7,238 bases of DNA. Source: Spirochaetales bacterium. Lineage in GTDB: Bacteria > Spirochaetota > Spirochaetia > DSM-27196 > PWMO01. Below the pieces are notes generated by a model. That model did no database searches and was not told where the DNA came from. It saw nothing but the letters and a program-made list of their open reading frames with translations. The stretch covers positions 1 to 7,238 of the forward strand of contig SLTF01000248.1 of NCBI GenBank assembly GCA_007130025.1, written 5' to 3'. A program made the position numbers and the translations under genes. Positions 1 to 5,173 of the stretch are shown here, piece after piece (the first letter of the stretch is position 1; each line of letters starts with the position of its first letter).

Positions 1-759
1 TGCCTGCCTGGCAGTGAGATGTTTTTTCTCCTGTGCTGTCTGTGCAAGATGGTGCTCAAACATCCCTTCGCATATAAAGAGATCAGAATCTGCCGCATAG
101 GGTGCGATATCAGGGGAGTAGGCAGTATCGGTGACAAAGGTGAATTTCCTTCCCTTTCTCGGAGAGCCCATCACCTGATCAGGGGTAATAACCCTGCCGT
201 CTTCCAAGGTCACCGTCTCTCCGCTCTGCAGCCGTGCAAACATCGGTCCCCGTGGAATGCCCAGCTGAAGGGCATCTTCGGGGCGGAACACCCCAGGACG
301 CATTTTTTCTGTAAAACAGTATCCGAGACAGGGCTTGGTATGGTTCAGGGGAAAACAGCTGATTATATATTCATCAGTTTCAGCAATCACCGTATTGCCC
401 TCAACCTCCACTACTGCAATCTCATAATTAATATACATGTCAAGAATCCGCTTTGTCTCATTTACATACTGGCTGAGGCGCTTCGGGCCGTAAATGTACA
501 GCGGTTCATCCCGGTCCACCTGGCTTGAGAGCATCAGCATGCCGGGAAGTCCGGTCACATGATCAGCATGCATATGGCTGATGCACACAGCATTTATTTT
601 TTTCCAGCGGAGATTAAGCATCTTCAGCGATACCTGGGTACCCTCACCGCAGTCAAACAGAAAGAGATCCCCCTCGCGACGCAGGAGGACCGAGGTGAGA
701 TGACGACCGGGAAGCGGCATCATACCACCGCAGCCGAGAACAAATGCTTCCATGTTCAT
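1..759 (-). CDS. rnz: Ribonuclease Z (tRNA 3' endonuclease), C-terminus cut by window edge
   Basis: Metallo-beta-lactamase-fold endonuclease that removes 3' trailers from tRNA precursors in the cytoplasm. The frame is open from the ATG at 759 to base 1, giving 253 residues; the family is usually about 300-320. Visible zinc ligands, numbered from that ATG, are H62, H64, D66 and H67 in SHMHADH, H140 in LNHTKPCLGY, and D211 in FVTDTAYS. The catalytic-region His is H247 in KKHLTARQA. The last zinc His expected near 270 lies outside the window. The N-terminal GCGGMMPLP and DCGEGTQV segments are typical. A second in-frame ATG at 753 (MEAF) is possible, and neither start has a good ribosome-binding site. 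It lies 72 bp after the DHH gene on the same strand, so co-transcription is likely. Base composition is about 50% G+C over most of the gene, unlike its neighbours. Identification is firm; the exact start is less so. Confidence 0.93.
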   Translation of the reverse strand, partial: MNMEAFVLGCGGMMPLPGRHLTSVLLRREGDLFLFDCGEGTQVSLKMLNLRWKKINAVCISHMHADHVTGLPGMLMLSSQVDRDEPLYIYGPKRLSQYVNETKRILDMYINYEIAVVEVEGNTVIAETDEYIISCFPLNHTKPCLGYCFTEKMRPGVFRPEDALQLGIPRGPMFARLQSGETVTLEDGRVITPDQVMGSPRKGRKFTFVTDTAYSPDIAPYAADSDLFICEGMFEHHLAQTAQEKKHLTARQA

Positions 760-831
760 GACAGCGACAGACCATAGCACGAAGCGCCGAAAGTGGAAAC
801 CGCCGCCCACGGGCCGGAATCCCCCCCACCG

Positions 832-1812
832 CTACCCGTCGGCGCGTGCCTCCACGAAGGCGACCGCGCGCACCTTGGTGAAGGTGTCCATGCTTCGCCC
901 GGCGGGAAAGGAATCCCGCCTGATGAAGCCGCCGGCCATGCTGTCGTGGCCGCCGCCGATCCCGTAGCCGTCGACGATGTGGCGCACCAGGTCTCCGGCG
1001 TTCACCCTCGGGGTGACGCTGCGGGTGGAGTACTTGATGCCCGCATCGCGCACGGCGTAACTCACCACCACGTTGACCCCGGCCACCGTGATCACGATAT
1101 CGCTCGCGGCGCCCAGCAGCGAGTCGTTGGCGTTCTCCAGCCGCAGGAAGCCGATCTCTCCGTAGACTTCGACACCTTCGAAGGCGCGAGCGTAATCCTG
1201 CAGGTCGCGGGCGGTGATCTGGTTTGCCTTGAGTTCGTTGATGCGCGAGATATCGACGTGTTTGTAGAGCCAGTAGAACATGTCGATATCGAGTCCGCTC
1301 ACCCCCCGGGTGAGATTGTCGGTGTCCATCAGAATCCCGTAGAGCAGCGCGGTTGCCACGTTGGAGGAGGGCTCGACGGCGGCCTCCTGGAAGTACTCGG
1401 CAATGATCGCGCTGCACGACCCGATCGCAGGCCGAACGTCCTCGAAGCGGTACCCCTTCGGTCCGTTGTACTGGTGGTGATCGATGCAGGCGACCTCGTC
1501 GGTAACCAGGTTGGTCACGTTGGAGTTCTCCTTCTGCACATCGACAAGCACGGTCCAGTCCTCCGCGCCCAGGGTGTGTACGCTCGAGGCCAGGCGCATG
1601 TCGATCCCAAAGGCCGACAGCATGCTCAGGCTGTTGGCCTTCTCGATGTCGTCCTCGTAGACAATGACCGCCTCCACCCCGAGCGCGGCGAGCAGCTGCT
1701 GCAACCCGAAGCTCGACGCGATGGCGTCCGGGTCGGGTACGTTGTGCGGCTGAATAAAGACTTCGTCGGGGGCCTGCTTCAAGAGCTCAACCAGATCGTG
1801 AATGCGCGCCAT
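832..1812 (-). CDS. DHH/DHHA1 phosphoesterase, NrnA-like (oligoribonuclease / pAp phosphatase)
   Basis: A 326-aa protein with the DHH-family metal-site motifs in order: H23, D27 and D29 in HNVPDPDAIAS, D91 in VLVDVQ, D111-H112-H113 in the DHH motif (IDHHQ), and D163/D165 in LMDTDN. A C-terminal DHHA1 substrate-binding domain ends in the glycine-rich GGGHDSMAGG (286-295). Length and architecture match NrnA-type enzymes, which degrade 2-5 nt RNA fragments and dephosphorylate 3'-phosphoadenosine 5'-phosphate. A relative acting on cyclic dinucleotides cannot be excluded from sequence alone. I chose the ATG at 1812 because GGAGG sits 5 nt upstream of it. The two in-frame upstream ATGs (1875 and 1845) fall upstream of or inside the predicted promoter. 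RNase Z follows on the same strand, suggesting a small RNA-processing operon. There is no signal peptide or membrane segment, so it is cytoplasmic. Confidence 0.88.
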   Translation of the reverse strand: MARIHDLVELLKQAPDEVFIQPHNVPDPDAIASSFGLQQLLAALGVEAVIVYEDDIEKANSLSMLSAFGIDMRLASSVHTLGAEDWTVLVDVQKENSNVTNLVTDEVACIDHHQYNGPKGYRFEDVRPAIGSCSAIIAEYFQEAAVEPSSNVATALLYGILMDTDNLTRGVSGLDIDMFYWLYKHVDISRINELKANQITARDLQDYARAFEGVEVYGEIGFLRLENANDSLLGAASDIVITVAGVNVVVSYAVRDAGIKYSTRSVTPRVNAGDLVRHIVDGYGIGGGHDSMAGGFIRRDSFPAGRSMDTFTKVRAVAFVEARADG

Positions 1813-1817
1813 GGGTT

Positions 1818-1822
1818 CCTCC
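1818..1822 (-). promoter_or_regulatory. Shine-Dalgarno site that fixes the DHH gene start
   Basis: On the minus strand GGAGG lies 5 nt before the ATG at 1812. No comparable purine-rich site precedes the two longer in-frame ATG choices at 1845 and 1875, so this site decides in favour of the 326-aa form. Confidence 0.75.
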
Positions 1823-1840
1823 GCTGCGGTTCCAGTCCAG

Positions 1841-1869
1841 AGCATACGTCCATCCGCGTCCCTGTGCAA
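1841..1869 (-). promoter_or_regulatory. Candidate sigma-70 promoter for the DHH-RNase Z genes
   Basis: Minus-strand TTGCAC (1869-1864) and TATGCT (1846-1841) are separated by exactly 17 nt. Transcription would start near 1834 and give a leader of about 20 nt containing the GGAGG site. The hexamers match the consensus at 3/6 and 4/6 positions. The call rests on spacing and placement rather than on strong boxes. Confidence 0.45.
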
Positions 1870-1881
1870 CGGCAAACGGCA

Positions 1882-1910
1882 TTGTTTGATTTCTGCTCTA
1901 CCGGTACATT
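1882..1910 (+). promoter_or_regulatory. Weak candidate promoter for the DUF6544-type gene
   Basis: TTGTTT (1882-1887) and TACATT (1905-1910) are 17 nt apart and lie 41 nt before the plus-strand ATG at 1952. The boxes match the consensus at only 3/6 and 4/6 positions. A promoter is expected somewhere in this 139-bp divergent region because the genes on its two sides are read outward, but this placement is tentative. Confidence 0.3.
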
Positions 1911-1951
1911 TGGGAGAACACTCGTAGATCTCGACTCAAGAAAGGAAATCC

Positions 1952-2797
1952 ATGGGGAAAACGGTGGCGTATGTGATGCTGATTCTGCTGGGCGGTGCCC
2001 TGCTATTGCTTGGGGCGCTTCGACTCTGGGATGAGCGTGCCAACCGCGTGGAGTGGGCGCGTCTGGCGGCAACCCAACCGGCCGACCCAGCGCGGTTCGA
2101 TCCGGCGATGGTTGCGGATCTCCCCGAACCGGCTCGGCGCTTCTTCACCTTCGCGATCGCCCCCGGCACGCCGCTGCTGACGGTTGCCGAGATCGAGATG
2201 GAGGGAGAGTTCAGCCTGGGAACACGGGAGAACCCGAACTATATGCCGATGAAGGCGCGGCAGATTCTGGCTGCTCCGAGCGGCTTCGTGTGGAAGCTTC
2301 GTATCCCCGGATTGGTTCCGGTGACCGGCTCGGACAGCGGCCGTTGGACGCGGTTTCGCATTCTGGGGCTGATTCCGGTTGCCCGAATGGGCGGGGATTC
2401 CAACCACGGGCGCGCAGCCTTTGGCCGTTACGTTGGGGAGGCGGTTTTCTGGACGCCGGCCGCGGTGCTCCCGGGCCCGGGCGTCGAGTGGGAAGCGGTC
2501 GACGCGGATACCGCCCGCGTGACAATCACCCACAACGGTCTGTCGCAGGCGGTGGACCTCACGGTAGACGCCGAGGGTCGCCCGGTGGTGGTTTCCTTCC
2601 TGCGCTGGAGCGATGCAAACCCCGAGAAGCAGCACCGGCTTCAGCCGTTCGGTGGACCGCTGTCAGACTTTCGGGAGGTGCAGGGCTTTCGCATCCCCTT
2701 CACCGTAGACGCCGGCAACCACTTCGGTACCGACGACTACTTCCCCTTCTTCAGAGCTCGCGTCACCGAGGTGCGCTTCACAGCACCCGGGTCGTGA
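1952..2797 (+). CDS. DUF6544-type membrane-anchored protein, function unknown
   Basis: A 281-aa protein beginning with one hydrophobic helix (about residues 5-24), followed by a charged segment and a long soluble domain, so it is probably anchored in the cytoplasmic membrane. The soluble domain carries features I recognise from the DUF6544 family: LPEPARRFF near 57-65, MEGEFSLG (83-90), a KARQILAAPSGFVWKLR stretch (101-117), GRYVGEAVFWTPAAVLPGPGVEW (positions 158-180), RWS near 218-220 and a C-terminal YFPFFRARV (263-271). No catalytic motif is evident and no biochemical role is known to me. The ATG at 1952 is preceded by AAGGAA at good spacing (AAGAAAGGAAATCC before ATG). It stands alone: the DHH gene upstream is divergent, and the toxin-antitoxin locus downstream has its own promoter. 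Family assignment is from memory of conserved wording. Confidence 0.75.
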   Translation: MGKTVAYVMLILLGGALLLLGALRLWDERANRVEWARLAATQPADPARFDPAMVADLPEPARRFFTFAIAPGTPLLTVAEIEMEGEFSLGTRENPNYMPMKARQILAAPSGFVWKLRIPGLVPVTGSDSGRWTRFRILGLIPVARMGGDSNHGRAAFGRYVGEAVFWTPAAVLPGPGVEWEAVDADTARVTITHNGLSQAVDLTVDAEGRPVVVSFLRWSDANPEKQHRLQPFGGPLSDFREVQGFRIPFTVDAGNHFGTDDYFPFFRARVTEVRFTAPGS

Positions 2798-2870
2798 CCT
2801 GCTCGGGGTAGCCGCGTGGTCGGAACCTGATGGTCCAGCTCTGCGTTTCCCGAGCGCCACGGAATTTCGA

Positions 2871-2900
2871 TTGACACCAATGTAGCCGAACGGCTACATT
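2871..2900 (+). promoter_or_regulatory. Promoter of the toxin-antitoxin locus
   Basis: TTGACA at 2871-2876 is a perfect -35 consensus. TACATT at 2895-2900 lies 18 nt downstream as a 4/6 -10 box. Both boxes are largely inside the palindrome at 2872-2907, so a protein bound there should block RNA polymerase. The predicted start of transcription, 6-7 nt after the -10 box, falls on or next to the toxin ATG at 2907. Confidence 0.65.
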
Positions 2901-2907
2901 GGTGTCA
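2872..2907. repeat. Perfect palindrome, probable autoregulatory operator
   Basis: Two perfectly complementary 17-nt arms, TGACACCAATGTAGCCG (2872-2888) and its reverse complement (2891-2907), flank a 2-nt AA centre. The right arm ends on the A of the toxin ATG. The position over the -35 and -10 boxes of a toxin-antitoxin promoter is what is expected of the operator bound by the antitoxin, or by an antitoxin-toxin complex. No run of T follows the right arm, which argues against a terminator. Confidence 0.8.
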
Positions 2908-3026
2908 TGATTGAGCTTCGCAGGACCGACCGGTTTGCGCGGTGGCTCGACGAGCTCACCGATACTGCAGCTCGTGCTCGCATCCTGGCGCGACTTGATC
3001 TTTTGGCGCGTGAGTTGTTGGAGTAA
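2907..3026 (+). pseudogene. Truncated RelE-superfamily toxin (HI1419-like), internal deletion
   Basis: The open frame encodes 39 residues, against roughly 95-105 in this family. The first 34 or so residues (MIELRRTDRFARWLDEL..., then ARARILARLDLLA) match the N-terminus of the upstream partner of HI1419/HI1420-type modules, where wording like FAKWLDxLxDxxARARILARIDRLA is usual. The last residues, LARELLE, look like the usual extreme C-terminus (…LARxL). The central core, with GNPGD, the beta-strands and the GGDK-like segment, is absent. The stop at 3024-3026 is 3 nt before the antitoxin ATG, which is the normal gene junction. An in-frame deletion of about 60 codons explains this better than a frameshift. 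The product should lack ribonuclease activity because the catalytic beta-sheet is missing. No Shine-Dalgarno precedes the ATG. A functional small peptide cannot be fully excluded. Confidence 0.8.
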
Positions 3027-3029
3027 ACT

Positions 3030-3326
3030 ATGACGAAGACAAGCAAGTTCGACGTTGCGGAACATCTGCGCACTCCCGAAGAAATGGCTGCATACCTTGA
3101 AGCATCCATCGACGAAGCCGAAGGCGATGCTGCGTTCATTGCGAAGGCGCTCGGAAATATCGCCCGTGCAAAGGGGATGGCACAGGTCGCACGCGACGCG
3201 GGACTCTCCCGGGAAAGCTTGTATAAAGCGCTCTCCGGCGACAGAACCCCTGGCTTTGACACCATATTGAAAGTGGTCAGCGCACTTGGCCTGAAGTTGC
3301 ACGCAGATGTGAAGGCGGGGCGCTAA
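3030..3326 (+). CDS. HI1420-type antitoxin with helix-turn-helix
   Basis: A 98-aa protein matching the antidote half of HI1419/HI1420-type toxin-antitoxin pairs. The N-terminal FDVAEHLRTPEEMAAYLEAS (residues 7-26) is typical of that family. It is followed by FIAKALGNIARAKGMAQVARDAGLS and a Cro/XRE-like helix-turn-helix over about residues 49-86, with SRESLYKALSG as probable recognition helix (60-70). It would normally bind and neutralise the cognate toxin and repress the shared promoter by binding the palindrome at 2872-2907. GGAG (3020-3023) lies 6 nt before the ATG, inside the last codons of the toxin remnant, so this start is well supported. The reading frame is full length and undamaged while its toxin is not, leaving an antitoxin without an active local partner. 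The esterase gene begins 28 bp later on the same strand. Confidence 0.92.
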   Translation: MTKTSKFDVAEHLRTPEEMAAYLEASIDEAEGDAAFIAKALGNIARAKGMAQVARDAGLSRESLYKALSGDRTPGFDTILKVVSALGLKLHADVKAGR

Positions 3327-3354
3327 TCCCCGACGCTACGCCAACGAGAGCCAC

Positions 3355-4467
3355 ATGAAGCACCCATCCAACCGTGACCTGCAACCCGCAACCGCGCTCT
3401 GGCGCAGCTACCGTCCCGCCGGGGCGCCCCACGCGTTCACCGCAACGGACGTGCAGACTGCCCGTGAGTGGCAGCTTCGGACACGAGAAGCGCTCGCGAA
3501 GTGCATCGGACTCGACCGGATCGCCTCCGCCGACGGCCCTGCGCGCGTGATCGAGGAGGCAGACCGGGGCGATTACGTGCGGCAGAAACTGCTGCTTCGC
3601 ACGGGCCCGCACACGCTGATGCCGGTCTACCTGCTGCTACCGAAGGATCGCCCCGCCCCGCATCCGGTGGTGCTCGCCTTCCATGGTCACGGCTACGGAG
3701 TCAAGGACATCGTGGGACTCTGGGAAAACGGGGCCGAGCGTAGCACGCCCGACGGCTATCACAAGGATTTTGCCGTGGCGCTCTGTCGGGCGGGATTTGC
3801 CGTGGCCGCCCCGGAGATCTCCTGCTTCGGGGAGCGCCGGACCGACTTCTCCTCCCTGAACGCCGATTTGGGCCAGCCGGTTCCGTCGACCTGCACGCAC
3901 ACCGCGATGCTGGCCTTCCATCTGGGCATTTCGGTGGTGGGGATTCGGGTACACGACGGAATGCGGCTTGTCGACTACTTGGAGACGCGACGCGATCTGG
4001 ACACACGTCGGCTGGGCGCCATGGGCATCTCCGGCGGCGGCATGCACACGCTCTTCTCGACCTGTCTTGATACGCGCATCCGCGCCTGCGTCATCAGCGG
4101 CTACTTCTCGACCTTCCGCGACAGCATCCTCGCCATGTCGCACTGCGCCTGCAACTTCGTACCGGGACTCGCGGAGTTCGGAGAGATGCACGACCTCGCG
4201 GGTCTGATTGCACCCCGCCCCATGCTGATCGAAGCCGGAAGCCACGACCCGATCTTCCCCATCCGTGCGGTCCGCGCCGGTGTCGCGAAGGCGCGAACGG
4301 TCTACGCCGTGTTCGGCTCCCGCACTCTGATCGAGACCGACTACTTCGAAGGGCGACACCAGATCAGCGGGCGAAAGGCGTACGATTTTCTGAAGCGGGT
4401 GCTGGCTGCACCTTCGGTCGCGGAGAAAACCGATTCCCCTGTGGAAATCGACGTGGATCGAGGGTAG
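3355..4467 (+). CDS. Alpha/beta-hydrolase esterase, acetylxylan-esterase / dienelactone-hydrolase-like
   Basis: A 370-aa serine hydrolase. The fold begins around residue 78 (KLLLRTGPHTLMPVYLLLP), and the oxyanion-hole stretch FHGHGYG is at 109-115. The nucleophile elbow GISGGG (224-229) puts the catalytic Ser at 226. The probable acid is D298 in EAGSHDPIFP and the His is H335 in EGRHQISG. A CACNFVPGL segment (264-272) and LIAPRPMLIEAG (284-295) resemble the larger acetylxylan-esterase-like hydrolases often annotated as dienelactone hydrolase. The true substrate, perhaps a carbohydrate acetyl ester, cannot be read from sequence. No signal peptide is seen, so it is probably cytoplasmic. The ATG at 3355 has only a weak GAGAG (3346-3350) upstream. 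No separate promoter is obvious in the 28 bp after the antitoxin, so it may share that gene's transcript. An open frame on the opposite strand here is a high-G+C shadow. Confidence 0.88.
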   Translation: MKHPSNRDLQPATALWRSYRPAGAPHAFTATDVQTAREWQLRTREALAKCIGLDRIASADGPARVIEEADRGDYVRQKLLLRTGPHTLMPVYLLLPKDRPAPHPVVLAFHGHGYGVKDIVGLWENGAERSTPDGYHKDFAVALCRAGFAVAAPEISCFGERRTDFSSLNADLGQPVPSTCTHTAMLAFHLGISVVGIRVHDGMRLVDYLETRRDLDTRRLGAMGISGGGMHTLFSTCLDTRIRACVISGYFSTFRDSILAMSHCACNFVPGLAEFGEMHDLAGLIAPRPMLIEAGSHDPIFPIRAVRAGVAKARTVYAVFGSRTLIETDYFEGRHQISGRKAYDFLKRVLAAPSVAEKTDSPVEIDVDRG

Positions 4468-4491
4468 ATTGTAGCATAGATACGTTGTATT

Positions 4492-4496
4492 GGAGG
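4492..4496 (+). promoter_or_regulatory. Shine-Dalgarno site that fixes the start of the 197-aa gene
   Basis: GGAGG lies 5 nt before the ATG at 4502. A longer form from the TTG at 4490 would overlap this site and lacks one of its own, so the ATG is preferred. Confidence 0.75.
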
Positions 4497-4501
4497 CGCG
4501 T

Positions 4502-5095
4502 ATGGGCTTATTCGATACCGTCATCGTTGATCCACCGTTTCTCTGTGAGCGGTGCGGGGCCGAACTGGAGATTCAGACCAAGGAGTTTGATTCCGGAATG
4601 ACGACCTATCGGATCGGGTCCGTCATCTCCAGTTCGCCGGTCGTCGTGGGTGTTGTGGAAGACTCGCTCTTCTGTTCTGCGTGTCATTCGGCGGGACGAG
4701 CCGCGTCCGATCCCCTCTATTTCGTCATATGGCATCACATTCTGGCCGGCGTGGAACGCACGCAGGAAGCAGCCCTTGCCCGACTCGCGTCGGTCGACCG
4801 CCTTGATCTGATTACCTGGCTTGACCAGGCGCAGAAGGGCGAGCGGGAGTGGCGACAGCGCTTTCGCCGGTTCCGTCGTGACGTCGAGCTGTGGCATGAG
4901 CACGTCGAGCGCGAGAACGCGAAGCTCGCTGCCGGATCCGCCGCAGGCGAAGCCGATCGTGAATCAGATGCGGCGGCCCGCGTGCCGTTCCGGTTTTTCC
5001 TGCTGTCTGACGAGATACTCAACTCACCCGATCCGCTCGCGGAGATCCTCTCGCAACACGAGGAGCACAGCCCCGAAGCGGACTGGATGTTCTGA
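4502..5095 (+). CDS. Uncharacterised 197-aa protein with a putative zinc ribbon
   Basis: I do not recognise a named function. The N-terminal part (MGLFDTVIVDPPFLCERCGAE... and LFCSACHS) has two Cys-x-x-Cys pairs, C15/C18 and C58/C61, about 40 residues apart, with H62 next to the second. This pattern fits a single zinc-ribbon knuckle pair. An IQTKEF stretch (24-29) follows the first pair, and I have seen similar wording in other small uncharacterised zinc-ribbon proteins. The middle (about 86-145) is strongly charged and helical, rich in Arg, Glu and Trp (EREWRQRFRRFRRDVELWHEH), and may form a coiled coil or contact nucleic acid. The tail (162-197) is acidic and ends in DWMF. There is no signal peptide or membrane segment. 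It starts 34 bp after the esterase on the same strand and is probably transcribed with it. Confidence 0.8.
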   Translation: MGLFDTVIVDPPFLCERCGAELEIQTKEFDSGMTTYRIGSVISSSPVVVGVVEDSLFCSACHSAGRAASDPLYFVIWHHILAGVERTQEAALARLASVDRLDLITWLDQAQKGEREWRQRFRRFRRDVELWHEHVERENAKLAAGSAAGEADRESDAAARVPFRFFLLSDEILNSPDPLAEILSQHEEHSPEADWMF

Positions 5096-5173
5096 TTGGC
5101 GGGCGGCCGAGCTACGTGACTCGCGCAATTCGATGGGCGTCCTTACTCCACACCGGGCGTGGCGTCTCTCGAC
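5096..5173. other. Convergent intergenic gap, nothing identified
   Basis: A 78-bp space between the plus-strand zinc-ribbon gene and the minus-strand transporter gene, which converge here. A shared terminator would be expected. I find only a 4-bp stem (CCAC...GTGG around 5151-5165) without a T run on either strand, which is not enough to call one. Confidence 0.5.

Noticed and set aside
805..835. G-rich minus-strand run (seven G in a row near 821-827) as a possible G-quadruplex between the DHH and RNase Z genes
   Set aside because: The spacing of the other G runs needs a loop of about 12 nt, so the motif is marginal and unsupported.
653..1417. Minus-strand open frame of 254 codons overlapping the DHH and RNase Z genes
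   Set aside because: It is shifted relative to both real genes, very Arg-rich, and has no domain features. It is a shadow of the DHH frame.
793..2034. Long plus-strand open frame (413 codons) opposite the DHH gene
   Set aside because: It lies antisense to a gene with a full set of DHH catalytic motifs, its product is rich in Val, His, Gly and Asp without any recognisable domain, and it crosses the divergent promoter region. Long stop-free antisense frames are expected at this G+C content.
2053..2811. Plus-strand open frame of 252 codons in another frame of the DUF6544-type gene
   Set aside because: Its product is Arg, Gly and Ser rich, has no Shine-Dalgarno site, and overlaps a frame with a membrane anchor and conserved family wording.
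2801..2855. GCTCGGG (2801-2807) and CCCGAGC (2849-2855) as a terminator hairpin after the DUF6544-type gene
   Set aside because: The stem is only 7 bp around a 41-nt loop and no T tract follows. Chance pairing is likely in high-G+C DNA.
2872..2907. The palindrome as a transcription terminator for the DUF6544-type gene
   Set aside because: There is no T run after the right arm, and it coincides with a consensus -35 box and the toxin start codon, so an operator explains it better.
3316..3332. CGGGG / CCCCG hairpin over the antitoxin stop codon
   Set aside because: A 5-bp stem without a T run is too weak to call as terminator or regulator.
3637..4524. Minus-strand open frame of 295 codons opposite the esterase
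   Set aside because: The plus strand encodes a complete serine hydrolase with its triad in place. The antisense product shows no family features.
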